Shown in pieces: positions 37,049 through 45,654 of a stretch of DNA of 64,000 bases. The stretch is from contig NZ_LR732469.1 in assembly GCF_902506425.1 (NCBI RefSeq), forward strand, positions 2,220,769 to 2,284,768. Reading direction: 5' to 3'. This DNA is from Novosphingobium sp. 9U (GTDB lineage: Bacteria > Pseudomonadota > Alphaproteobacteria > Sphingomonadales > Sphingomonadaceae). Made by a program: the position numbers and the translations under genes. Positions within the stretch are counted from its first letter, which is position 1. Each line of letters starts with the position of its first letter. Under the pieces are notes generated by a model. It did not search any database. It was not told where the DNA came from and saw only the letters and a program-made list of their open reading frames with translations.

Positions 37049-38515
37049 GTGGCGTCAGCGTCCTACATTGCAGCGTGCCTGGGCGGGCTTGCGGGAGCGG
37101 TCCTGGTGGACATGCTCGCCCGGCCACGCGGATGGCGCAGCGGCGCGGGGCTGTGGTTGCTGGCTTGCCAGGTCATCGCGCTGTTCGGCGCCATGCTGGC
37201 GCTGTGCGGAAGCGTGGGCGTGTCGGTCGCCTTCGTGCTGGCCGTGCTGGCGCTGCTGGTGATTGCTTCCAACGCCAAGCACGCGATGCTGGGCGAGCCG
37301 CTGGTGTTTTCCGACCTGGCGCTTATCGCCTCGATCTTCCGTCATCCCCAGTTCTACTTGTCCGCGGTGGCGCCCTGGCAGCGGGTGGCCGGCGCGGTCG
37401 TCGCGCTGGCGTTGCTGTTCGTCATCGCGTGGCTGGCAGTGGCCGATCTGGCCCCCCACGCGGCGGGGCTGGCCACCATGCTGGGTGCACTGGCCTTGCT
37501 GGCGGTGAGCGTGCGCGTTTCGCTGAGGCACCTGGCCCGTGAGCCGCGCAACGAGGCGGACGTGCGTTGCCTGGGCCTGACACCCACGGTCATGCTGTAC
37601 TGGCGGCGCTGGCAGCAGAGCCGGGACCCCGAGCCATGTCCGTCGGTCATGCGCCGCAGCCCGCACGCAGCGCCCGAGCAGGTGGTGATCATCCAGTGCG
37701 AGAGCTTCGCCGATCCTGCCGCGCTGTTCGGTGACCCGGCCTTGGCACTTGCGGGCCTAGAGGCGGCGCGGGGCCATGCCTGGCAGTACGGCAACCTGCA
37801 TGTCAGCGGCTTTGGCGCTTACACCATGCGCACCGAGTACGCCGTGCTGTTCGGGCGCGAGGAGCACGAGCTCGGCTTCCGGCGCTACGACCCGTTCCTG
37901 ACGGCGCTCAGCGAAGCGAGCTATGCGCTGCCGGCTAGGCTCGGGCCGCGGTGGCGCAGCCTGTTCGTCCATCCCCACGACATGCGGTTCTACGGTCGCG
38001 ATGCGATCATGCCGGCCGCAGGTTTTGGCGAGCTGGTGGGAGAGGACCGGTTCGTGCCGCCGGCGCCGGGCGAGGGGCGCTACGTCACCGACACGGCGAT
38101 GGCCGACGTTATTCTCGCATCGGCTCGGGCCGCGCAGGAGCCGAGCCTGCTCTATGCCGTGACGATCGAGAACCATGGGCCCTGGGCTCCCGACCGGACG
38201 TCTGAAACCGGCGACTTACCGGGCGATCTCACAGCCAGCTACTTGCGGCTTGTGCGGAACAGCGATGCGATGCTGGCGCGGCTGATCGCGGGCCTGGCTG
38301 ATCTCGGCCGCCCGGCCATGCTGGTGTTCTTCGGCGATCACCGGCCCAGCATACCAGGAGCGACTAACCCCGCCGGCGATCGCCACACGCCCTATGTCAT
38401 CATGCGCTTCGATACGGAGGGGCGGGCCATGCTCGGTGAGAAGCGATGCATCGACCTGACACCGGCAGGGTTGCACCACGTTGTTCTCGACCTGGTGCTC
38501 GGCGAGCCGGCTTAA
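37049..38515 (+). CDS. LtaS-like membrane sulfatase-fold phosphoglycerol transferase
   Basis: 488 residues. About five membrane segments (residues 1-160), then an alkaline phosphatase-fold domain with VVIIQCESFADPAALFGD (metal Glu), FGAYTMRTEYAVLFG (candidate nucleophile Thr), TIENHGPWAP and LVFFGDHRPSIP (metal Asp/His). This is the LTA-synthase/OpgB-like family. In a capsule locus it may decorate the polymer with phosphoglycerol or phosphoethanolamine. GTG start with AGGGAAGA upstream. Divergent from kpsS. Confidence 0.88.
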   Translation: MASASYIAACLGGLAGAVLVDMLARPRGWRSGAGLWLLACQVIALFGAMLALCGSVGVSVAFVLAVLALLVIASNAKHAMLGEPLVFSDLALIASIFRHPQFYLSAVAPWQRVAGAVVALALLFVIAWLAVADLAPHAAGLATMLGALALLAVSVRVSLRHLAREPRNEADVRCLGLTPTVMLYWRRWQQSRDPEPCPSVMRRSPHAAPEQVVIIQCESFADPAALFGDPALALAGLEAARGHAWQYGNLHVSGFGAYTMRTEYAVLFGREEHELGFRRYDPFLTALSEASYALPARLGPRWRSLFVHPHDMRFYGRDAIMPAAGFGELVGEDRFVPPAPGEGRYVTDTAMADVILASARAAQEPSLLYAVTIENHGPWAPDRTSETGDLPGDLTASYLRLVRNSDAMLARLIAGLADLGRPAMLVFFGDHRPSIPGATNPAGDRHTPYVIMRFDTEGRAMLGEKRCIDLTPAGLHHVVLDLVLGEPA

Positions 38516-38522
38516 GGCTGCT

Positions 38523-39332
38523 CTAAGCCGGCGGCGTGAGCGACAGCAACAAGCGGTCGCGCAAGGGGGCAGGGAGGAGCCGATCGAACAGGCGTAGGAG
38601 CGCGAAGGGCCAAGGCAGGATGAGGTGTGCCTGCCTACGCTCGACAGCCCGTACGATCCGCGCGGCCACATGATCGGGCTGCAGCGCCAATGGGCGAGCT
38701 TTTCCGTTTTGGTGCAATTCTGCCGGGTCGATGAAGCCGGGAGATACCAGCGTCACCGACACGCCATGCGGCCGCAGGCTCAGCCGCAGCGCCTGGGCGA
38801 ATCGCGCGAGCCCGGCCTTGGTGCCCGAATATGCGGCGGCAAAGGGCAGGGCATGAAATGCCGCGGCCGAGCCGATGAAGACCAGCGCGCCCCTGCGACG
38901 TGTTGCCATGCGCTCGGTCAGGGCAGCCCCGATCGCAGCGGGTGCCGTGAAGTTCACGGTGCCAAGCCGCCTGACGAGCTCGGCCGATTCGACGAGGTCG
39001 CCCGCACCCCGGGTCTCGCCAAGTCCCGCTACCAGCAAGGCAATGTCGAACGGTGCGGCCGCGTCTTCAGCGCGAGCGGCTTCGAGCGCGGCGGGCACAT
39101 CCGCGATGTCGAGCGATCGGGTGTCGACCTTCGCACCTGCAGCAAGGCACGTCGCACCGATGGCGGCCAGGCGCTCGGGATCGCGTCCCCATAAGGAAAG
39201 ATGGGCGCCAGGCCGCGCGTAAGCGCGCGCGAGCGCGCCTCCCAGCTCGCCCGATGCCCCCGTCACCAGGATCCGGGTGGTCGTGGTCGGGGGCTGGGTA
39301 GGACCATCATTCGCCGCCACGACTATCACCAT
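38523..39332 (-). CDS. short-chain dehydrogenase/reductase
   Basis: 269 residues. ILVTGASGELGGALARAYA (cofactor loop), LLVAGLGETRGAG in the place of NNAG, catalytic Ser in FIGSAAAFHALPFAAAYSGTKAGLARF with YSGTK. The C-terminal part has a hydrophobic LILPWPFALLRLFDRLLP segment as in membrane-associated SDRs. The substrate is unknown; the context is envelope/capsule. Nearly abuts the LtaS-like gene tail to tail and is divergent from the hydroxylase gene. Confidence 0.88.
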   Translation of the reverse strand: MVIVVAANDGPTQPPTTTTRILVTGASGELGGALARAYARPGAHLSLWGRDPERLAAIGATCLAAGAKVDTRSLDIADVPAALEAARAEDAAAPFDIALLVAGLGETRGAGDLVESAELVRRLGTVNFTAPAAIGAALTERMATRRRGALVFIGSAAAFHALPFAAAYSGTKAGLARFAQALRLSLRPHGVSVTLVSPGFIDPAELHQNGKARPLALQPDHVAARIVRAVERRQAHLILPWPFALLRLFDRLLPAPLRDRLLLSLTPPA

Positions 39333-39416
39333 TCCGCTGCACCTGCGCTCAATTCATCCTATTGAAATCTATTGTTGCTTGACAGGTGAGCCGCGCTACT
39401 CTCCACGGTTATCGCA

Positions 39417-40028
39417 ATGCCTTCTAGTATTTCCAGCTTGCCTCGGGCCCGTTTGTTCAAGAACGCGTACTTGGATAAGCTGACGTTGATGTCGCCCCGC
39501 ACCTTCCTCGTAAGCTGGGCGCTGCTGCTCCCGGCGATCGCGTGGGTGGGCTGGGGTTCAGCCGATCTTTTGCAAGGGATCGGCCTGGTCGCCGCGGGCC
39601 TGCTGGCGTGGACCTTGTTCGAGTACGGGATGCATCGCTATCCGTTCCACTTCACGTCGAAGCAGCCGCTGCTGCGCCGACTGGTGTTCCTGATGCACGG
39701 CATCCACCACGAGAGCCCGAACGACCCCATGCGCAACCTTATGCCGCTGCTGGTCAGCCTGCCGATCTCGGCAGTGGCCTGGGGCAGCAGCCTGGCGTTG
39801 CTCGGCTCGGCGGGAACCTGGCTGTTCCTGGGCTGGATGACCGGTTACGTCATCTACGATCTGCTGCACTACGCCTGCCATCAGTGGCCGATGCAGAGCA
39901 AGCTGGGTGCCGCGCTCAAGCGCCATCACATGCTTCACCACCACTTCGACGAGAGCGGCAACTATGCGATCTCGGCGATCTTCTGGGATCGCGTGTTCGG
40001 CAGCCGGATCAGCTCGCTCAAGCGCTGA
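39417..40028 (+). CDS. fatty acid hydroxylase/sterol desaturase-family membrane enzyme
   Basis: 203 residues with membrane segments and the His clusters of the di-iron family: HRYPFH, HGIHHES, HYACH and HHMLHHHF. The best-known relatives 2-hydroxylate sphingolipid fatty acids (Scs7/FA2H type). Sphingomonads make glycosphingolipids with 2-hydroxymyristate, so such a role is attractive but inferred. The ATG at 39489 is a shorter alternative start. Confidence 0.87.
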   Translation: MPSSISSLPRARLFKNAYLDKLTLMSPRTFLVSWALLLPAIAWVGWGSADLLQGIGLVAAGLLAWTLFEYGMHRYPFHFTSKQPLLRRLVFLMHGIHHESPNDPMRNLMPLLVSLPISAVAWGSSLALLGSAGTWLFLGWMTGYVIYDLLHYACHQWPMQSKLGAALKRHHMLHHHFDESGNYAISAIFWDRVFGSRISSLKR

Positions 40029-40067
40029 GCGCCTGCCGTTCTCTGCAGCGAACGGTCTTACCGCATC

Positions 40068-41267
40068 TCAAGCGCGTCCGTGCAGCCGGGCGATCGCCTC
40101 AGCCACGATCGCCATATGCTCTCCCCAAGTCGGCGCATGCCAGCGGGTGAGTCGCTCCAACTGCGCGGCGTAGCGGGGTCCCCGCGCGGCGTGGTCGAGG
40201 ATCGCCGCCGCCCATCCCGGCCCGTCGAGCGGGTCGAGGTATTCGGGTACGTCGCCGCCTACTTCGCCCAGCGCTGCGATGGTGCTGCAGATCACCGGCG
40301 TTCCGACCGATAGGGCTTCGGCTACCGGCATGCCGTATCCCTCGGCGAAGGACGGCATCAGCAGCGCGCGCGCGCCGCGCAGCCATCTGGCAAGGCTCGC
40401 ATCGGAACAGCCGCTCAACTCTTCGACATGGCCGACGAGCGCAGGACAGCGCTCCAGCATGTCGACGATCTGTTCGTTTTCCCAGCCTCGGCGGCCGATG
40501 ACGACGAGGCGCGGAATCTCCGCGGGTGGCAGCGTCTCAGCGAAATGGCGCCATAGGTGCAAAAGCAAGAGATGGTTCTTGCGCGGCTCTATAGTGCCGA
40601 GGCAGACGAAGTAGGGGCGTCCGTCGCCCTGCGCCGGAGCGTTGCCGGCCCGCAGGGGCTCGGTGCCGAGCAGCGCGACATCGATAGTCGGCCGGCGGTT
40701 GCCGCGATCGAGCCAGGGCTGCACCGAGCGCGCCGTAGCCGCGGAGTTCACGATCACCGCGTCGGCGGTCGCCGCCACCGTTTCGATCCGTCGTTGGTGC
40801 AAGGCTGCGCCGCCGGGCCGGGCGTATTCGGGAAATTCGATGGGGATCAGGTCGTGCACCATGCACAGGAACCGGGCCTGCTCGCGAGCGAGGATGCGCT
40901 CGACCTTGGCCAGGTTGATCAGGTGGTGCGGCGAGGCCTGCACGTAGACCGCATTGGGCAGCACCGCCTTTGCGCGCGAGGGCAGCAACTTCGCGAGTTG
41001 CGGCATGACCGAGAGCAGCGAACGCTGACGCGGGTGCTCGTCCTGGCTTGACCATCGTTGGTCGAGTTCGTCGAGGTAGGCGAGGGCGGCCTTGCGGGGT
41101 AGTCGTCCGTAGAGGCCTGAGGGATGGACCGCCGCGAAGGTGAGCGCATCACCATAGTGCGCCAGCAGCCCGCGGGCATATGCCATCTCCACCCGGTCCA
41201 CGCCCGAGGGCGTCGAATAGCGGACGCGCGAGATCAGGCGCGAGATGTCGAGGATGACTGCGCTCAT
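40068..41267 (-). CDS. GT4 glycosyltransferase in capsule operon
   Basis: 399 residues, GT-B fold. VILDISRLISRVRYSTPSGVDRVEMAYARGL begins the acceptor domain, and FVCLGTIEPRKNHLLLLHLW and FAEGYGMPVAEALSVGTPVICS form the donor domain with the E-x7-E motif. Resembles mannosyl/rhamnosyltransferases (WbaZ/MtfB-like); the sugar is not identifiable. ATGA overlap with kpsC: histidine phosphatase, kpsC and this gene are linked by 4-bp overlaps. Confidence 0.9.
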   Translation of the reverse strand: MSAVILDISRLISRVRYSTPSGVDRVEMAYARGLLAHYGDALTFAAVHPSGLYGRLPRKAALAYLDELDQRWSSQDEHPRQRSLLSVMPQLAKLLPSRAKAVLPNAVYVQASPHHLINLAKVERILAREQARFLCMVHDLIPIEFPEYARPGGAALHQRRIETVAATADAVIVNSAATARSVQPWLDRGNRRPTIDVALLGTEPLRAGNAPAQGDGRPYFVCLGTIEPRKNHLLLLHLWRHFAETLPPAEIPRLVVIGRRGWENEQIVDMLERCPALVGHVEELSGCSDASLARWLRGARALLMPSFAEGYGMPVAEALSVGTPVICSTIAALGEVGGDVPEYLDPLDGPGWAAAILDHAARGPRYAAQLERLTRWHAPTWGEHMAIVAEAIARLHGRA

Positions 41268-42949
41268 CGCAACGCTCCAGTGACCCGGCGCATGATCCGG
41301 CCCTGCCAGCGGCGCAGCGGTTCGACCCACTGCAAGCGGTTGGGGGCATCGGCGTTGGACATGCGGGAAATCAGCACTTCGGGAGGGCAGGGCAGCTTGG
41401 TCACCGGGTCGAGGTAGCGCGGGTACAGGATCAGCACGCCAGCCACGAGCGCGTCGAGCGACAGCGCTCGCCCCCGCCGCGAGGGCAGCGCGCCAAGGTC
41501 GTGGGTCAGCCCCCATCCCGCATAGAACGGGGTGCCGTGGCAGGTCACGGCGCACCCGCGCAGCAGCGCCTCGAAGCCGGTGAGCGAGGTGATGACGTGG
41601 ACGGCATCGACCGCGCCAAGCAGCGCAGCCATGCTGGGGCCGCGCACGATACGGTTTGCGATCTGGAGGATATCGGCGTCTGGCACCGAGCCCTTGCGAT
41701 GCCCCGCGTCGACGTCCGGATGCGGGCGGAACCAGATCTCCGCGTCGGGTTCCAACGCGCGGGCGCGGCGCAGGAGTTCGAGGTTCGAGGTCAGCCCGCC
41801 CCCGCCGGCGAGCACCGACATGTCGTCTTCCACTTGCGCGGCAACCAGCACGAGGCGGCGTCCTGGCTGTCGCTCGGGCACCGGCTCGGCCGACCCGGCG
41901 GCGTACTTGCTGATGCCAGCCGCGACGATGGTGTCGCGCAAGGCGCGTGCGCGTTCGAGCAGGCGCTGGGAGAACTCCGTCGCGGCGAGGATCTGCTCCA
42001 AATCGCTCGGCTCGCGCGGATCGAAGTGGATGCCCGACGCATCGACCACCACCGATGCCGGGGGCACCAGATGCACGCCCAGGCCGACCGAGCGGACGAA
42101 GCCATCCTCCACGCGCACCAGCGGCACGTGGGCAGCGCGGCTGCGCGCGATCAGCTCTGGCGAGACACGCGAAGGCCAGATGGCGAGGGCGCCACCCGCG
42201 CGCTGTGCCGCGGCGCGTGCACGGTCGGCGCTGCGGAACATCCGCAAGCGCCGCTGCGGGTGCCACAGGAAGCGCCGGATTTCGGCCCGCTTCCACCAGG
42301 CCATGCCGCAAGCGGCGGCGATCGAGCGATTCGCCTCCAGCATCGCGCGCCAAGCGGCGAGCAGCTCGATGGTGGCTTCGATTGAGGACGGCGCGCCGGT
42401 GAACGGATCGCGCCAGTATGCGGACGTCAGCGCCGCGGCGGCGAGCGCGTCCAGCCTCGGTCCGTCATCACCCGGTGCGCCGAAGCGGCCGGGCGAGAGC
42501 ACGCGCACTGTGACGCCGCTGATCCGCGCAATTGCGATCCACTCGTCGTCGCCATGGGCGACAAGGGACTGGGCCCCGTCCAAAGCGGACCATGGATCGA
42601 CGTCACCACGCCATTCTCCCCCTCCGGCCGCGACGAGCCGCGCGAGCTTGCGCGTGATCCTTCGATCGGCGGCAATCCAGACCGTCGATCTGCGCTCGGC
42701 CGGAGCCATCGCAGTCGAAAGCTTCGTGGCGTCGCGGGTGTTGCGTGGTCGCACGACTGTCTCGGGAGGTGACGCGAGATACGCGCAATCGGCCCAGAAC
42801 CGCCCGCCGACTCGCGCCCGGCGCACAAGCGCGAAGAGCTCGACCGCATGTCCGGGCGGCAGGCTCAATGTCTCGCCAGGCGTCGACACGGCGCCATCGG
42901 CGGCAGGGAAGGGCGGTGCGCGCAGCAGCGGAACGGTGGCCGGCATCAC
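41264..42949 (-). CDS. kpsC: KpsC-type capsule Kdo transferase (short form)
   Basis: 561 residues. LAIWPSRVSPELIARSRAAHVPLVRVEDGFVRSVGLG and PASVVVDASGIHFDPREPSDLEQIL, then EIWFRPHPDVDAGHRKG and CHGTPFYAGWGLTHD, all typical of KpsC. Full KpsC proteins have two Kdo-transferase modules in about 675 residues. Here only one clear module plus a poorly conserved N-terminal half of about 230 residues is visible, so it may catalyse only one of the alternating linkages. Overlaps both neighbours by 4 bases. Confidence 0.86.
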   Translation of the reverse strand: MMPATVPLLRAPPFPAADGAVSTPGETLSLPPGHAVELFALVRRARVGGRFWADCAYLASPPETVVRPRNTRDATKLSTAMAPAERRSTVWIAADRRITRKLARLVAAGGGEWRGDVDPWSALDGAQSLVAHGDDEWIAIARISGVTVRVLSPGRFGAPGDDGPRLDALAAAALTSAYWRDPFTGAPSSIEATIELLAAWRAMLEANRSIAAACGMAWWKRAEIRRFLWHPQRRLRMFRSADRARAAAQRAGGALAIWPSRVSPELIARSRAAHVPLVRVEDGFVRSVGLGVHLVPPASVVVDASGIHFDPREPSDLEQILAATEFSQRLLERARALRDTIVAAGISKYAAGSAEPVPERQPGRRLVLVAAQVEDDMSVLAGGGGLTSNLELLRRARALEPDAEIWFRPHPDVDAGHRKGSVPDADILQIANRIVRGPSMAALLGAVDAVHVITSLTGFEALLRGCAVTCHGTPFYAGWGLTHDLGALPSRRGRALSLDALVAGVLILYPRYLDPVTKLPCPPEVLISRMSNADAPNRLQWVEPLRRWQGRIMRRVTGALR

Positions 42950-43605
42950 GGTCGTCGACCCCAGACTGGGACAGACAGCCCGCCATTCGCGTCGCGCAGG
43001 ATCGTGCCGTAGCCTCCCGTCGGCAGCTTCAGCGATGCAGTACCGGAGATGGCGGCAAGCAGCTCGGGACGGGCGAGCAGCTCGGGACGGGCGAGCAGCT
43101 CGGGACGGGCGAGCAGCTCGGGACGGGCGAGCAGCGCGAAGCGGGCCGCGCCGTTGCTGGTGACGATGAGCGTCGGGCCATCTCGCGGCTCTGCGAACAG
43201 GGCGCGCCAGGCGGCGAGTCGCATCGGGGCCTCAACTATCCAGTCCGGCGGCGGCTCGGCGCGACTGTCCCATGCATCGAGCGCAGCCTGGCCGACCCGC
43301 GCCAGGACCGCGCTCTCGGCCATGTCCTCGTCGGGACCGTGGTCGATCTCGCGCAGCCAGTCGCACGATTCGGGAGCAGGGCTGGCCTCGAGGCATGCGG
43401 CGATCGTGCCGGCGGTCTGGCGTGTGCGCAGGAGCGGGGACACCAGAATGCGTGCGAAATGAAAGCCATGATCCGCGAAGTGGCGGCCAAGCGCCTCGGC
43501 CTGCGCCACGCCGCCCTGGGTCAACGGCAAGTCGGTGCGTGCTCCGATCCGCCGCGGCAGTTCACCAGGCTCAAATGTATTTCCGTGACGCACGATAACG
43601 AACAT
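42946..43605 (-). CDS. histidine phosphatase family protein with internal tandem repeat
   Basis: 219 residues. IVRHGNTFEPGE is the phospho-acceptor His motif, LVSPLLRTRQTA the conserved Arg segment, REIDHGPDEDM the acid. The second His position falls near VTSNGAARFALL, where SNGA replaces the usual HG, so activity is uncertain. Next come four exact copies of a six-residue unit (LLARPE) from an 18-bp tandem repeat at 43061-43132. Start of a three-gene overlapping operon with kpsC and the GT4 gene. Confidence 0.88.
   Translation of the reverse strand: MFVIVRHGNTFEPGELPRRIGARTDLPLTQGGVAQAEALGRHFADHGFHFARILVSPLLRTRQTAGTIAACLEASPAPESCDWLREIDHGPDEDMAESAVLARVGQAALDAWDSRAEPPPDWIVEAPMRLAAWRALFAEPRDGPTLIVTSNGAARFALLARPELLARPELLARPELLARPELLAAISGTASLKLPTGGYGTILRDANGGLSVPVWGRRP
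43061..43132. repeat. four perfect 18-bp tandem repeats
   Basis: Unit AGCTCGGGACGGGCGAGC repeated four times without mismatch, followed by a partial AGC. It is a multiple of three, so copy-number change would keep the phosphatase frame and add or remove LLARPE units. Confidence 0.97.
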
Positions 43606-43648
43606 GGCGGCGCCATAGCCGGGCTGCGCACCGGAAAGCCAGTCCGGC

Positions 43649-44461
43649 TTAGGCAGGAAAGGGGTCGCCGAGCCGGGCGATCGCGGCCTCGGCCAGGGCG
43701 AGGTCGGCTGGTGTGTCGATGCCCGACATGGCGTGGACAGGCTGCTCGACCTCGATCGTGGCGATGGTCTTGCCGCCCTCGAGGAAACGCAGCTGTTCCA
43801 GTCCTTCGAGCTTTTCGTAGCGGCTCTGGGGAGCGGCGGCGAACCAGGCGAGCGCGCCCAGGCGGTAACCGTAGAGCCCCAGGTGCTGCCACACCGGAGA
43901 GAGCGTCCCTGCCTCGCGCAAGGCCGCTTCGTCCCGGATCGCCGGCAGGATCGCCTTGGAGAACCACAGCGCGCGGCCCCCTTCGTCCCGCACGCACGTA
44001 GTGCCGCTGAACGGCGAGGTCTGCTTGTGCTGCCGCAATCGGTCGAGCCGGTCCCAGGTCAGCTGATAGACCGGCGTCGCGACGTCGGCGCCGCTGCTGC
44101 GCAGTGTGGCGACCAAGCCTGCCACCACGGCGGGAGGAACGAAGGGCGCATCGCCCTGCAGGTTGATCACGAGCGCCGGAGCGGACGGCCGCGCGCAAGC
44201 TGCGGCATAGGCCCGCGCGGAACCCGAATCGAGCGCCGCCTCGGTCAGCGCGACTTCGGCGCCGAGTGCCTGCGCATGCTCGGCGATGCGCGCGTCGTCG
44301 GTAGCCACGACCACGTCGCAATTGCCGGCCTGCTCAGCGGTCGTACGGGCGATAGCCACCACACGCTCCAGCAAGGTGCGTCCGGCGATCTGCAGTAGCG
44401 GCTTGCCTGGCAGGCGGGTCGATCTGAATCGAGCCGGAACGACGATGAGGTCGCGAGTCAC
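43649..44461 (-). CDS. kdsB: 3-deoxy-manno-octulosonate cytidylyltransferase
   Basis: 270 residues. Activates Kdo to CMP-Kdo. VVPARFRSTRLPGKPL at the N terminus, VVVATDDARIAEHA, LVINLQGDAPFVPP, and HLGLYGYR with the C-terminal LEQLRFLEGGKTIATIEVEQPVHAMSGIDTPADL. The GTG start lies 2 bases after the kdsD stop. A TTG 5 codons upstream is an alternative. Somewhat longer than the usual 245-255. Confidence 0.95.
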   Translation of the reverse strand: MTRDLIVVPARFRSTRLPGKPLLQIAGRTLLERVVAIARTTAEQAGNCDVVVATDDARIAEHAQALGAEVALTEAALDSGSARAYAAACARPSAPALVINLQGDAPFVPPAVVAGLVATLRSSGADVATPVYQLTWDRLDRLRQHKQTSPFSGTTCVRDEGGRALWFSKAILPAIRDEAALREAGTLSPVWQHLGLYGYRLGALAWFAAAPQSRYEKLEGLEQLRFLEGGKTIATIEVEQPVHAMSGIDTPADLALAEAAIARLGDPFPA

Positions 44462-44462
44462 G

Positions 44463-45461
44463 TCAGGCGACAACACCTGCCCGGATGATGTCGTGCATGT
44501 GCACGATCCCCGTCAGCTTGCTGGTGTCGTCCACGACGAACAGCACCGACACGGCGTTCTCGTTCAGCAGCCGAAGCGCCTCAGACGCCAGAGTCGCCGA
44601 TGTGACCGTGACCGGCCGCGCGGACATGTGCAGGCCGATCTTATCGTTAAGGTCATGAACGGCGATGCAGCGGCGCAGATCGCCATCGGTAAAGGCGCCG
44701 ACCAGGACATTGTCCTCATTCACCACAGCGGTGCAGCCATAGCGCTTGAGGCTCATCTCGATCGTCGCGCTTTTCAGCGAGGCATCGCGATCGACTCGCG
44801 GCACCGACTCGCCCGTGCCCATGATCTGCCCCACTTCGCAGAGCTGGGCGCCCAGGCGACCGCCGGGATGGAAGGCGCGAAAGTCCGAGGGGGTGAAGCC
44901 GCGCGCCTCGATCAGCGCTACGGCCAGCGCATCGCCCAACACCAGCTGCAAAGTCGTTGACGAGGTGGGCGCCAGCTCATTGGGGCAGGCCTCGCGCACC
45001 TGGGGCATGATCAGGCAGATGTCGGCGGCGCGCCCCGCGGTGCTGTCCGCCTGCGACGTCGCGACGATCAGCTTGATGCCACGGTGCCGGCAATAGTGGA
45101 GAATATCGCCCAGCTCGGCCGTCTCGCCCGACCAGGTGATGGCCAGCACGATATCGTCATCGGTGATGATGCCGAGGTCGCCGTGGCTGGCTTCGCTAGG
45201 GTGAAGGTAGAGTGCCGAGGTGCCCGTCGACCGCATGGTCGCGGCGATCTTGGACGCGATCTGGCCGCTCTTGCCGATGCCGGTGACGATGACCCGGCCC
45301 CGCGTCGCGACAATGGCCTGCAGAGTGGCCTCGATGGCTCCGCCCAGCTGGGGCGCGCTCATGGCGTCGCGCAGCCGCTCCAGCGCTTTCATTTCTATGT
45401 CGAGGGTCTTGAGCGCCGATGCGGATGACCGCGACGATACCAGTTCCGGAGACATTTGCAT
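44463..45461 (-). CDS. kdsD: D-arabinose-5-phosphate isomerase
   Basis: 332 residues. Converts ribulose-5-P to arabinose-5-P, the Kdo precursor. SIS domain (GRVIVTGIGKSGQIASKIAATMRSTG, YLHPSEASHGDLGII, TWSGETAEL, HPGGRLG) followed by two CBS domains (about 205-330). KpsF and KdsD are indistinguishable here; the capsule context favours a KpsF role. Start chosen at ATG giving MQMSPE. kdsB follows at once. Confidence 0.94.
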   Translation of the reverse strand: MQMSPELVSSRSSASALKTLDIEMKALERLRDAMSAPQLGGAIEATLQAIVATRGRVIVTGIGKSGQIASKIAATMRSTGTSALYLHPSEASHGDLGIITDDDIVLAITWSGETAELGDILHYCRHRGIKLIVATSQADSTAGRAADICLIMPQVREACPNELAPTSSTTLQLVLGDALAVALIEARGFTPSDFRAFHPGGRLGAQLCEVGQIMGTGESVPRVDRDASLKSATIEMSLKRYGCTAVVNEDNVLVGAFTDGDLRRCIAVHDLNDKIGLHMSARPVTVTSATLASEALRLLNENAVSVLFVVDDTSKLTGIVHMHDIIRAGVVA

Positions 45462-45481
45462 GATTTCGTGCTTCTGACAGC

Positions 45482-45531
45482 TTGCGCAAAAGGTTACGGC
45501 GCGCACCCTCGATAAATGATGCAGTGCGGGA
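45482..45531. promoter_or_regulatory. kdsD/kdsA intergenic control region with TGC-N3-GC motif
   Basis: The 193-bp gap between divergent kdsD and kdsA contains TTGCGCAAAAGGTTACGG (45482-45499), nearly the same as the sugar-transferase promoter at 31317, and TGATGCAGTGCGGG (45518-45531), a one-base variant of the operator-like motif. Confidence 0.4.
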
Positions 45532-45654
45532 TTGCCAGTCGTTTGGTTTGGTCCCAATGAGTCGTGCTGGCGCAAACCGGCCAGCCAGCGTCTGCCGCTT
45601 TCCGCAGGTTACGCCATGAATCAAGAACTTAGCTGGCTGCGAGGGTAGTAAAGA

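Noticed and set aside
40068..42353. single 761-residue gene covering the GT4 and part of kpsC
   Set aside because: Its first 360 codons are out of frame with KpsC, which is clearly encoded at 41264-42949. The GT4 starts at 41267 with an ATGA overlap.
43061..43132. CRISPR-like array
   Set aside because: The repeats are direct, 18 bp, without spacers and lie in frame within a coding gene; no cas genes in the window.
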